This document shows positions 33,482 to 44,587 of a DNA stretch of 64,000 nt, in pieces. Each line of letters opens with the position of its first letter. Within the stretch, counting starts at the first letter, position 1. The DNA comes from Phlebotomus papatasi. Its lineage: Eukaryota > Arthropoda > Insecta > Diptera > Psychodidae. Position numbers and translations under genes: made by a program. Location: positions 9,920,001 through 9,984,000 of the forward strand of contig NC_077222.1 of the NCBI RefSeq assembly GCF_024763615.1. Reading direction: 5' to 3'. Under the pieces are notes generated by a model. The model was not told the DNA's origin, did not search any database, and worked only from the letters and a program-made list of their open reading frames with translations.

Positions 33482-35121
33482 CCGAATAGTTATTTCAATT
33501 TTCAGAATCTCGAGCATTTCACAAAGTCTCACCTATTCCGTCACACCTTTTCATAGAAAAAACCTTCGCATGAGGAAAATTTAAAAGGTTTTCCTAGAAA
33601 TAATTGAGAACTCGTAAGTTTTGGCTTTGAGGCACTTGAAAGGAAAATTACTACTTGATGTTGTTATGGATGTGTTTGAATTTAAATTTTTCATTTTGTA
33701 CCCTAGGCCCCTATTAGTTAGACGCCCCTGGATATACCTTCATTTCTTACTTCTTCCAATTTCTCATGTTTCTGCCGATACGGAAAGTTTCGTGCAAACT
33801 TTCCCATATTGGGTTGAGGGTGGATCCTGAGAGAGGGGATGGACTAGAGGGAAAAGAAAGCCATTACCAGTAAATTCATCCCTCGCCCTTTTCTCCAATT
33901 CTCCTCACTCCTTCCACCAGGGTTTTAGTGGCAATCTCCAGGGTTCTCCCATGGATTTATTGGCATTTAAATTCTTCTCGTTCGCTTCTCATTTGATTCC
34001 ATCACGTTATGGGAATTTTCCGGGATTCACCAATCTCTTTGGTGGGAAACAATGGTAAAGTCAGATGGAAAAGAATTTAATGAAGATTTCTCAAAATTGG
34101 CTGCTCTGGAATCCTTCTGGATTCTCCCCGCAGTCAATTTATCATGGAAAATTTTCTCCCTCGCTGAAGATATTTCCCATCAAAATTCGAGGGGTGAATG
34201 TTTTGTCATCAAAAAGATGGAAATTGTACACATCTCGCAATAATAGTGTTATGGTGAGAAAACGTATTTGTGTACAATGATGATGGTTGACAATATTTTC
34301 TCATAACACTGCAATAGGGGTTGATATTACATTTTTCAGGGTATTATGCTGTCGATGGATGTCGCTAAGGAAATAATAAGGGGGACTATTAGCACTTTAC
34401 CAAACAGAAATGTAGACAAGGGGAGAAAGACACTTCAATGATAACCACATTTCTTTTCGGATAACAATCAAGAGTTTAATTGTAATTGTTATAAGTTTAT
34501 ATATGTTTTTTTTTTAAAGTAGCATACACATTTTTTTCACTTGTCTGTTATGTTTTTTTTCTTGTAGATTACACATTCAGAGTAACTTATCAACGGGAAA
34601 CGAAATAATAGAAATTTTTTCATTAACACGTTTGTGTTTTCCATTCATATTTTTTAAGAAGGAAAAAATTATTTCTTTAATTTAATTTTTTTTTCAAATA
34701 TGGTAAATGTTTAAATATACTCAAATATCTGCACAATACTACATCAACAAGAATATTACTTCAATTGTTAGCCTATAATTATTTTATGGTTGTTTATTTT
34801 ATGTTGCTCATTGGGTTACAATTCATAGTTTTTTTTGCTATATACTTTACAGTCGCTTAAGGGTTGATTTACACGCAGGAAATTTACTTGGAAGCAAAAA
34901 ACTTTTATAGGATTCGCAGAAAATATATTAATTTTCATAAAATATGCCAAAGATTTTTATGAGAAAAATGGTTTCTGTAAAAGAATTCATGCGATTTGTT
35001 AGACTTTTCTAGCAGAGTTATTCTGTGTTGCTTATAATGGTGCACGCACAATCATTTTTGTCATAACCGTAAACATGTTTTCGACGCTGCGGTTTGGAGC
35101 GAGCGAGACATGTACAACTAG
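33482..35121. other. intron 1, single-copy
   Basis: 33600-34430 is repeat-poor and moderately GC-rich; short frames there (63-71 codons) overlap in two phases and show no domain. 34430-35040 is very AT-rich with homopolymers. Confidence 0.4.
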
Positions 35122-35580
35122 GTCTTGTGCCCAATGCACAATAACTTTTGTTTGTAAACAAGTTTTTAAAATTTCATACGTGAGTGAGCGAGATGACTAG
35201 ATCAAGATTTCATTCATTCTCATTGAAATGTCAAAAACATGTTTACAAAACAAAAGTTATTGAGCGCTGGACATTACTCTCTAAGGCCCAATGCACAATA
35301 ACTTGTTTGTAATATTTTCAAAATTTACCATGAGAATGAACGAGATGACTAGATCTATGTTTCATTCATTCTTATTGAACTGTCAAAAACATATTTACTA
35401 AACAAAAGTTATTATGCGTTGGGAATAATATCCAATGCGCAATAGCTTTAGTTTTGTAAACATGTTTTCGTAACTGCCTATAAGAGTGAATGAGATGACT
35501 AGATTTATATCTCACTCACTCTCACTGAAGTGTCAAAAACATGTTTACGAAATAAAGGTTATTGTGCGTTGGGCATAATT
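35122..35580. repeat. three tandem ~150-bp hairpin units, GGCCCAATGCACAATAAC family
   Basis: Units lie at about 35124-35280, 35283-35425 and 35430-35575. Each opens with CCAATGCACAATAACTTT and ends with the inverse (AAAGTTATTGTGCGTTGG); the stem includes GTCAAAAACATGTTTAC and the loop GAGATGACTAGAT. A partial fourth arm follows to about 35690. Confidence 0.8.
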
Positions 35581-35746
35581 TCTTGAAATGTCAAAAATAT
35601 TTTCAGAAAGCAAAAGTTATTTTGTGTATTTTCGTGTCATAATACTGTATACCAATTTAATATTGTTTAGTAAACATATTTTTGACATTTCATGGAAAAT
35701 GAGCGACATATACTTCTTTCTTTTAGAGTCTGATGGGAAACTTTAA

Positions 35747-35875
35747 GCTCTCAATTCTCCCGGTGTTCGTCAGAAGGATATTCCTCTTTCAGGGTTAAAA
35801 GCTTTGGAGAAAAACCAGATTCTTTTAATTTGAAAGAGGAATATCCTTCTGACGAACACCGGAAGACTTGAGAGC
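35747..35875. mobile_element. 129-bp hairpin element, CCGGTGTTCG family, short form
   Basis: CCGGTGTTCGTCAGAAGGAT with its inverse at the right end forms a ~45-bp stem. The loop (GGGTTAAAAGCTTTGG ... TTTTAATTTGAAAG) matches one inner arm of the element at 32024-32396. Confidence 0.8.
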
Positions 35876-36829
35876 ATAGAGCGACATATAATTCTAGTTA
35901 TGTCATTCCTCATTCATTAAAATCAATTGTGCGAATGCCATAATGAGAGGAAAACGATTATTCCTTTAACCGTGTTTCCTGCTGAATTATTAAAAATATA
36001 TATTTAGAAAAAGAAATAAACGTAATTTAGCGTACTATTTAATTTGGTACGGAAAGTATGATCTTTAATAAAAATAAAAGATTCCGTCACAACATGAAAG
36101 AAAGCGGAAAAACGAATATTAAAATTTCCATAAAGATTCTAGAAAATTATTTTAAGCATTGAAACGGAAATTTCTTGATTGCTCATATCAAATTATTATG
36201 AAAATAAAAATACTTTGAAGTTTTGAACTTGTCCAGCATTACCTTACACTCACTGTATCCTGATATTTTTTACAAAAATATGTGTTTGACGTTTCAATAA
36301 AATTGAATAAAATCGGTTTATAATGAGCAGCGCATAAGAACTTGTATTTTGCAAACATACTTTCCGGACTCAAAATTACCTGAACTAGAACTCAGAACTA
36401 CTAGAACTAAGTCTGTTCTGTCACTCTGAGATTTTAAATAAATTGTTAATGAAAGAAAAACTAAAGAGCGAGGCTCGTGATTTTGTAAGGCGGTCTGATT
36501 CATCGTGAGCATTCTAAAGGTGGTCACCAACGCTAAGACGGCGGCGGCTGTTATGACCCAATTATGATTTTTTTAAGCTCTGTATCTCTTAAATATGCTT
36601 TCAAGACCACTAGGCCACTTCCTCGGGTCTACAATGTTTACGGATAATACTTAGGGTTCTATAATAATATAGAAAAATTGAAAAAGGTATCCTAATTATT
36701 GTTCATAAATATTCTAGACCTGAGGAAGGAGACAACCAATCTTCGAAACGTAGTAAGAAGAGGAGTTAGAGAAATTTAAAAGGTCTATACCGTGTTTTTT
36801 GACTCCAAATTACTGTTCTTATTGATTGT
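35876..36829. other. intron 1, with a short inverted pair
   Basis: CTTCCTCGGGTCTA (about 36617) and TAGACCTGAGGAAG (about 36714) form an inverted pair. GAAACGTAGTA follows, a phrase shared with 60626-60840. Otherwise there is no gene or repeat. Confidence 0.45.
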
Positions 36830-37410
36830 TTCTGAACCGTATGAAAAAAACAACTCGAAGGATTTTTCATGTCTGTCAACTTTGTACGTAATTGATAAAA
36901 GCTGGGAAGTACGAGTGAGAGGCAAGATCACACACTTGCTAGCGTTTTTTTTTGGGATTCTCGCAGTTCAGAAATTATTTATTATCTCAAAAACAATTTT
37001 TCAAGTGTGGAAACCGTGGTTCAAGCAGTTTTCGAGTAGTTTTCATATATGCTTACTTTGTAAGATAGTTTCCGCAGTTGGAAAGTACGAGTGAGAGGAA
37101 AGATCAAATACTTGTCATCGTTTTTTTGGTATTCTCGCAGTTCAGAAAGTATTAAAATTAATACAAATATTATATGTGAAACCACGGTCAATAAGAATTT
37201 ACTGTTGGCATTAATAATTGTTTTCTGATTTATCTGAAAAGCAAGTCGAGCAAGTTTCCATGCATGCCAATCCTGAACTCCAACTCTGTTTCGAGCAATT
37301 TTCGAGTAGTTTCCATGTCTGCCATCTTTGTCTAGTGTTCGTAAGTTAGCAAGAAGGAGTAAAAAACAAAATTAAATACTTGCTATCTTTTTTGACATTC
37401 TCGCAGTTAA
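36830..37410. repeat. three degenerate ~200-bp tandem units
   Basis: Each unit carries GAGTAGTTTCCATG-like text, a TTTGTA... segment, AAGTACGAGTGAGAGG or a variant, a poly-T and ATTCTCGCAGTTCAGAAA. The units are near 36845, 37020 and 37290. The 100-codon frame over unit one is not convincing. Confidence 0.6.
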
Positions 37411-39224
37411 GATTGTTTAGAAATAAAACCTTGAAGTAGAACTAGATATCTCTTTCTTGTACTGAGAATTTGTTTGCAAACAATAAGCTTTGTGCTTTGC
37501 TCACAAGATGCACCGCTTGACTTTGCGTCAAATTTCTCCGTTGCAGTGGGCGGTATGCAGAAATTATTACCGCAATATTTATAGCAGTTTGCTAGAATAA
37601 ATTTTCGTTAATTTTTATATTTAAAGTTCTCTTAACAGTCCTTACAAAAATAGTACGCTGTGCATTGCACTATAACAAACTGCACGAATTCTGCTAGAAT
37701 GAGTGTTTATAAATAAAAATAGGAAAACAATAAACTTCCAAATAAATTCCCAATTGTGAATCAACCCCAATATTTGGTTATTTAACTGTTTTATTTTGTT
37801 TTCACACAGGAAAATCAATAAAAGCCTCTTTTTGATGGATTTTACCAATAATATTTGTCTACATTTAATATAATTTGTTACATTTTCTTTCTCTCAAGGA
37901 ATTATATTTCACTGAATGGGGTAGCTAATAACTAATTTTATTTATCTTCTAGTATTAATCCTATATTACACTTGCCGGCACCATAGTCTCTTTGTTCTTC
38001 ATCCTCAAGTAATTGTTTTTTGGGGGTGATGATAAGAGATTTCTATAAGGGAGAATATCTCATTCACAAGATATTTACAAAAATTTCTTATACTCAGGGA
38101 TTTTTTAAATGCGCAGAAAAACAAAAATGGAATAAACACCTTTTTGAGATTATTTTCCTTCACAGATTATACATTTTCTTTTTTTTTGGGGTGGTTTTTG
38201 TAAGGGGAATAGAATTTGTTATGTGATTTTATGAGGGGAAACTTTACGGTGGAATATTTTGTTCACTTTTTTTTTTAATACTTTACACCTACATTTTACA
38301 TATTAAATTAGTTATATCCTAAAAGAGAGCTGCTTTTATCTATTCTCATTTATCGTCCCATTCCACCTTAAGCCCATTTATATAGTCTTCTATGTAACAG
38401 CTCAAGGAAATTATTTTTCCAAGTGGAAGGTTTTAGCAGCAAAGGAAAAAGGAAAAGAAGCTTTTTTTTTGTTATCGATTTCTCTGCTACCTTTATCAAA
38501 AAAAAACGAACCGCTTTTCTTCTTTCGGTTGATATTTTCTGGTATAATGGGAAACAATAACTGGTGAATATTGCTGAAAATGAAATAAAACAGATAGCTC
38601 TTGTCTTATTTGCCAGTTTATATACAATTGTATAGACTTTAAGTAGAATATTCTTTAAGATATTATAGTAAAAGATCCCCATTTTCTATATAACTCCTAT
38701 ACATTATGACTTTTGTTCTTTACACACAACTCTGAGGGATGATTTGTTCGGTTTATATTGTACAGATGACCCTCTCATGCCCTCATAACATTTCTTGTTT
38801 TTTAACCTTAAGCATCTTTTCTTTTTAGTTTTTTTCTCTTGGTTTTTTTAATCCCCAATAATTGAACCTACGTGATAATTGTGACGATTAGTGTGAGTCC
38901 CAGAACGCTTCTGATCTTTACATATTTTCATTGTTTTAGCGTCTAGCATATCTACAAAGACTACCTCTTCTACCTCCCAAAACTTCTCCATCATGTTAAA
39001 ATTGGTATTATGGATTATACATAGTTAATCAATTATCTAATGCTAGAATATATTCAAAGTTACTTTTTTTTTAAAATGTTTTAAGTCATGATATTTATAC
39101 TCAAGTTCCAAATGTTTTTTTGTATTGCTTCGTTAGGTTACGGACAGGGGTCTGGTTCCTAGACTTTCAAAGGAGTTCTACTACCAATTTATAAATGAAA
39201 CAATAAGGATTTCTTTTTGGAATA
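37411..39224. other. intron 1, very AT-rich single-copy sequence
   Basis: Homopolymer-rich sequence without supported genes. The small frames here are low-complexity Ile/Phe/Lys. Confidence 0.4.
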
Positions 39225-39439
39225 GGGGAAAGTACTCTCTCTTCGAACGTTCATGTCTTCGAATAATGTGAATTTTCTTTTAGTTTTCCTAAGATACTTA
39301 CACATTTCTATTAAATATTAGTTGGCTTATCATCAATTGTTGATAATTCCATGATAATTTAGTATAAATCTCTTACGAAAAACAAAATAAATTCACATTA
39401 TTCGAAGGCATGAACGTTCGAAGGGAGAGCACTTTCCCC
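39225..39439. mobile_element. 215-bp palindromic MITE with TA duplication
   Basis: It starts GGGGAAAGTACTCTC and continues TTCGAACGTTCATG; the right end is the inverse (CATGAACGTTCGAAGGGAGA... CTTTCCCC). TA lies on both sides (39223-39224 and 39440-39441). A similar terminus without partner lies near 44060-44085. Confidence 0.8.
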
Positions 39440-40436
39440 TATTGTCTAGCTGTATTTTGTGGTCATATTGGCTTGAATCATAAAATCAAGTATTCTACCC
39501 TTTCTTTGGTATTCGATGTATGAATTGGGCTTACCCACCCCTATAGGGGATACCTTCGATATTGTGTAACACTGCATTGGGTCTAAGTTTTACAAGAGGA
39601 TTACCTCTCTATCTCTCTCTTAAAAAATGGACAACTCAGCGAAAAACCAAAAAAGACTTGTTTTTGGGATTCTCTGACTAATCCTATCCTATTACGATTA
39701 ATTGATAAATTTGATATGATTTGATATTAATGATTAGTTCAATTTTCTAGCGGTAACCCACTCCTCAATATCCTACATCTCATCAATCTTTAAGTCTACT
39801 TTACACTGATGCTTTTTTTGTCCCTTAACTAACCTTAACCTCAATATAATTTATGTAAATATAGGGGCACTGGGGTCCTATGATACAAACCCCAGTGCCC
39901 CGAATAATATCACTTTGGTAAAAATCAGGCGAGTCACTTGACTCTGATATGTATCGTTACCTTGGTTGTGTCTTAATGTTAGAAAACCGGGTGACCTACA
40001 TCCGGAATCAATCCGAACACCGGCCTGTCCCACTAAACTCATAAGGTAAGTCAAATAAAATGTCAATCATACGGCCCTGCTATAGGTTCGATGGCCTAGT
40101 ACCAATAAGGTTTCACCACCTACTCCTCCGCGAGCACCCAAGAGACGTGCAAACTTTCAATGATATGTATGCGATATCGATGCTCCGTCAGAGCCCTACT
40201 CTCAGGCCCGATTGACGTCCTATCCTACATTTCTTTTATACACACCTACAACCTACATACTAAAGAATTTTTTTCCGGGGTTAGGGGTCGGGAAGAGTTT
40301 TCGAAAGAAAAATCTAGGCGAAAAGAAATAATCCCAGCATTCATAAATTTCCATTAAACTTGAATTGGATTGTTGGAAAAAATTGAATATATAAAAAAAA
40401 CTCTGTGCAGAGAAACTTTCCGCATAATCACTGACT
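39440..40436. other. sequence downstream of VAChT
   Basis: Intron sequence past the 3' end of VAChT on the minus strand. A small hairpin (GGGGCACTGGGGTC...ACCCCAGTGCCCC) lies at 39865-39900. No gene seen. Confidence 0.4.
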
Positions 40437-40442
40437 TTATTC
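40437..40442 (-). terminator. candidate poly(A) signal of VAChT
   Basis: AATAAA read on the minus strand, about 555 bases past the VAChT stop at 40998. I saw no closer canonical hexamer on that strand, but variants could be used. Confidence 0.4.
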
Positions 40443-40997
40443 CTCATAATCCAATTCAATTTAAGTGCACACGTAAAACCTCAATATATCTCCAAATATA
40501 TTAAACTCTTGCACCGAAATATGTCCATGTTACTATGTAAAATTATTTACAACAGTACAATAAATCTCTCTATACATTAGTACATTTATATTTAGTAAAT
40601 ACTTCTTTTCTGTATATAATAATTGCATATATCTTTTGGATATGTATCTGATAATTGTAGCTTCTTTTTCTTTTGGTAATACCATATAGACGCCTTTCTA
40701 TCTATTAATCGTGTGCGATTTGTTGATGAAAACAGATCTAACAAGGGGGGCGGTATAGGGGCTATGAAATTATCAATGTTGAGGATTGCCTATAATTTAT
40801 GGCGACAGTAGCTGTAAACAAGGCTCTGAACAATACTGGCCAATCAATATAGATTTTGCCGAACGTGTGACCAGTGATTAACAATTTGCTATACTTTTCC
40901 ACAGGGGCGTTTTCAAACATGCTTCAATAGTAGCGATAATTTCTGCAACAAGAAGAATATAACACAAACGATAACGAGCGGGAGGTGGGTGACCAAT

Positions 40998-42755
40998 TTA
41001 GAAGCCCTGTCGGAAGGGATTTACTGGTCTCCCGGATGCCTGTGGCTCCTGTGGGGCTTGTTCGGCTTGCCTGAATGGATTGGCCACAGGTTGCTGGGGC
41101 AGGTGTCTCTGCTGGGGCTGTTGTTGTTGTTGTTGATATACCCCACCTTGTTCTTGATACCCCGGCTGGTACCCCTGCTGCTGATACTGATACGATGGAT
41201 CTGCGTACGTTGGCGCTTGTTCCGCATACCCATTCTGATCCTGATCGATATTGGTCTCTTGCACTCCCTGTTCCTCCTCGAATCTACCGTACTGTAAGTG
41301 GTTCTTGTAATTCTCAGCTACAGGTTGCTGATCGTGCATCGTGTACGTCTGGTACTCTTTGCTCGGTGGGTCACCCATTAGGATGTTAGCCTCACTCTGG
41401 AAAGGCTTAAAGTCATAGATGTGTTTGAGGTATGTCAGAACCGGTGCATAGAGTAGATTTGAAAATGCTATCAGGATATTTAGGGCCGTAAAGCCTATCA
41501 TTTCAACAATCCCACCCGCTATAATGGGACCTACAGCGTACGCTAGGGAGTAGGATATGTCTGCGATAGCATATATACTCCCATATACGGAAACGTATCG
41601 TACGTCCACGAGGTAGCCGAGTGTTGGCAATAGGGCTGTATCAATCAGGGCAATACCGAAGCAGATGCCACAGATTGGGATCATTAGCATTTTGTAGGTG
41701 GAGGACATGGGTATGAGGAAACAGCAGAAACCCTCTAAAGCTAGGCCACCAGCTGCCATAAGCCATTGGTGTTGAGGGTACTTTCGGGCCATTTTTACGG
41801 TAATTATAACACCGAAAACATGAGGGAAGAACGCCGGGAGCCAGATCATACCAATCTTCCAGTTGTCTCTCGTTAGATTGTCCTCCATCCATAGAGAGAT
41901 GGTAGGCTCTAGGAAGGCCAGTGCCACATTGCTCATCATCAGAGCTCCGGCACATACTGCAATGTAGGGGTCCATCATGAGGCGCCAGATGGGAATGGTG
42001 GGTGAGCGTTGTTCCTGCCTTTCGGCCAATTGCTCCTTGATTGGCTTCATCACTAGTAGCAGCATCAGGCCATCCAGGAGGGAGATGAAGGCGAGTATGA
42101 GGAAGGGCACTTCCTTTCCGGCGAACTGGTATAGAGCTCCACCGAAGGGGGGTGCTACTAGACACCCGAAGCTAATAAAGGCCAAGGCAATGCCCAGAGC
42201 ACGAGATCGTTCATTCTCTTCTGTAAAACGATCGGCTATCATGGCCAGGCCAGAGGTGTCTGCAAAGGCTGATCCAGCTCCCTGGAGAGAGCGTGCAAAG
42301 AACAGAACACCGTAACTGCGACCACACGCAAAGACTGCCGTCGAGAGGAACATGATCGTCAGACCGATCATCATGGGAATATCGTAGCCGATACGGTCGA
42401 TGATCGCACCCGAAAAAGGGTTCACCATGAGCTGTACAATGGCTTTAGAGGCAAACAGTACACCCGTTGCTGAGTCCTGGCCATGGTGATCGTGATGATG
42501 GGGCTTGCCGTTTGATCCATTTCGTGCTTCCATTTGCGCTTCCAACTGTGCTTCTACGCCCCAAGCCCCTATGTACCGTAGGTAGTCGGGAATAATCGGC
42601 ACTATCACCATGTACAGCATATTGTCCAGCAACAGGGCAATGGAGACGATCACGAGGATCAGTCGGCGCTGCATCACCGGTTCCTGGATCTTGGTCCATA
42701 CTATCTCCTTCACCTCGTTGAACTCCAAGTTGATACCGGGTATTGTAAAAGACAT
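40998..42755 (-). CDS. VAChT: vesicular acetylcholine transporter
   Basis: Intronless 585-residue gene of the major facilitator superfamily (SLC18). It exchanges vesicular protons for cytosolic acetylcholine, loading synaptic vesicles. Twelve membrane segments are visible. TM1 (RRLILVIVSIALLLDNMLY) holds Asp44, conserved in this family. The first lumenal loop has the sequon NGS at 79-81 and a HHHDHH run (86-91). GRSYGVLFFARSLQGAGSAF and the following DTSGLAMIADRF segment are characteristic of VAChT/VMAT, and GYLVDVRYVSVYGSIYAIAD lies near TM10. The C-tail (~460-585) keeps EANILMGDPPSKEYQTYTM, then becomes Gln/Pro/Tyr-rich with two NPF tripeptides (559-561, 579-581), which can bind EH-domain endocytic proteins. 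It lies in ChAT intron 1 in the same orientation, so shared transcription is likely. The ATG is in context CAACCATGT. Its length fits insect VAChT. Confidence 0.97.
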   Translation of the reverse strand: MSFTIPGINLEFNEVKEIVWTKIQEPVMQRRLILVIVSIALLLDNMLYMVIVPIIPDYLRYIGAWGVEAQLEAQMEARNGSNGKPHHHDHHGQDSATGVLFASKAIVQLMVNPFSGAIIDRIGYDIPMMIGLTIMFLSTAVFACGRSYGVLFFARSLQGAGSAFADTSGLAMIADRFTEENERSRALGIALAFISFGCLVAPPFGGALYQFAGKEVPFLILAFISLLDGLMLLLVMKPIKEQLAERQEQRSPTIPIWRLMMDPYIAVCAGALMMSNVALAFLEPTISLWMEDNLTRDNWKIGMIWLPAFFPHVFGVIITVKMARKYPQHQWLMAAGGLALEGFCCFLIPMSSTYKMLMIPICGICFGIALIDTALLPTLGYLVDVRYVSVYGSIYAIADISYSLAYAVGPIIAGGIVEMIGFTALNILIAFSNLLYAPVLTYLKHIYDFKPFQSEANILMGDPPSKEYQTYTMHDQQPVAENYKNHLQYGRFEEEQGVQETNIDQDQNGYAEQAPTYADPSYQYQQQGYQPGYQEQGGVYQQQQQQPQQRHLPQQPVANPFRQAEQAPQEPQASGRPVNPFRQGF

Positions 42756-42870
42756 GGTTGCTGTGTGTGTGTGTAGCTCTTGGTGTTGGTCACAATCTTT
42801 ACCTTAGTTTACGGTGAACGATCCAGTGTCAACCACGTGTCATGTTGGCTGGATGGGTGTTAGTAGTGCT
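42756..42870 (-). promoter_or_regulatory. VAChT leader: splice-acceptor candidates and tiny upstream reading frame
   Basis: Just before the VAChT ATG, the minus strand reads ACACACACACAG|CAACC, a possible 3' splice site for a transcript that skips from ChAT exon 1. Further upstream are a TACTAAC branch-like site with CCATCCAG and a four-codon upstream reading frame (ATG ACA CGT GGT TGA) overlapping an E-box CACGTG at 42833-42838. Which acceptor is used cannot be told from DNA. Confidence 0.4.
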
Positions 42871-44132
42871 GGAGGCTGCACAGTTGTTCATCGACGTGCC
42901 CAATATCTTTCATTCCGCAAGAAGGCAACCTTCAACACACAGAAACAATATTTGTACTTTAGTCTTTCTTTTGGCATACAACAAAAAATCATGATTGAGG
43001 CAGTACGATTGGGCAGTTAATATCGATCTTAGGTATTAAAGAAAATACCTCCCGGTGACTCTTAGCTAGCAAGTCAGCACACGCGATATTATTTATGATT
43101 GAAATGTTGTTTCTGTGGTTTAAGGATGCCCTCATTTCCTTCGGATTCACTTTCTCACCCACACACTTTACTCTCTTTTGCTTTTCTTTTTACTACATTA
43201 ACTACCCCTAGATTGGTCAGCTTTAATATTCTCCTGCAAGATATATGGTTATCCGGCCAAATATTGTGTCTTTAAAGCATTTTTATCACCCTAGAAAACA
43301 CACATTTCAATCATAAGGAAATATCTAAGAGTGCTTCTCTTGCAATTAATTGATTCCTCTTTTTAGTTTCTTCAAAATCTTAATTCCTAATCCACTTCTC
43401 CCTCAATAAATTTTAGTAACAAAGGAAAATGGAAAATACTCGCAGCCCTCAAGTTCTTTTCTTTTCAAATGACATGGGTCTTGTTCATTTGAGGAGGAAA
43501 TTGAAGGGGATTTGGAGAAGGAAGTCCGGATACTGCGGAATTCATATGGCTTTCTTTTCACATGATCTCAGCTCATTGAAGTAAATTGTTCGTTTCTCGA
43601 TGATTTTGCCACTATTTGTTACACTCCAACCCTTAAGCTTTCACCCTCTTTCTTTTTTCCTGAATCGCATTATGTCCATTATGTGGTTCAAAGGACAAAG
43701 CACGGATATCACTCAATTGAGCGAGTCATGTACTACTTTGAAGGCTTTAAAGGGCAACCCAAGAAGGATAAAATGCCAAGCTCTACTAAGATGTAGTATT
43801 AAAGTATAGTAAAAATAGTGATAAAGACTAGATATTATCAAAAACAAAGAATAGTAAACAGGGATTTTATTGTTAAATCCGGATTTCCGGACAAACCAAC
43901 TAGAACTTTGAAGATTATCTTAAGAATTCTGCAATTTATAAGGGAAAGCAAACCACTTTCGGACTAGCTAGTCTAATGCCTCAAATTTCCTGGAAAAAAA
44001 CCATGGATCAAATCCTCATTAAGAGCATAGAAAAACTTAGGTTGTCGTAGCTTAAGTCGTCCGAAGGTAGCTCACTTTCCCCTAGGGTTTTCCAGAATTT
44101 CAAATTTTTCTCTAGAACAAGTAGCGATAAGT
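42871..44132. other. upstream flank of VAChT in intron 1
   Basis: Single-copy AT-rich sequence. A GTACTTTCCCC-like remnant lies near 44070. No gene seen. Regulatory sites for VAChT-specific expression are possible. Confidence 0.4.
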
Positions 44133-44237
44133 TTACTTCAAATTGAAACACGGGTTTCACTCTGGTTTATCCTCGAAATTTAATAAAGAGTTAAAAGGAA
44201 TAAATCCTAACCAGGGCAAAACCCGTGTTTCAATTTC
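44133..44237. mobile_element. ~105-bp hairpin, TTGAAACACGGGTTT termini
   Basis: TTGAAACACGGGTTT at the left and AAACCCGTGTTTCAA at the right, with partly paired inner arms (TGGTTTATCC / AAATCCTAACCA). It looks like a very short MITE. Confidence 0.65.
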
Positions 44238-44587
44238 AATTAGCAAGAAAAGTGAATCCCTATCCAGATTTCCAGATAAGTTTAGAGTCGAAAATCACTT
44301 TCCAGTTGTCAGTTGTGTCTGTTACAGATCTAAAAACCAAATAGATTTAAATATCAATTTTAGGTATTCGATAAACCCCTCCTAGGTTTCCAACCTTACT
44401 TAGAACTTTCTCAGTATCAATTTGTTTTATTCACTTGGATTTTAATAATTAAATGAAAGTAAAGAGTGATTCCAATAATGTAAACACATTTTATCCTAAG
44501 TTTACTGAAGTTATTTACGTTCGTACTTGTTATAGTTTCAACTTTACAAATTGAATGGATGAATGAAAAAAATGAATAGTTAAAGTC

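Noticed and set aside
41075..42315. Plus-strand and alternative-phase frames across VAChT
   Set aside because: Shadows of the 585-residue VAChT reading frame.
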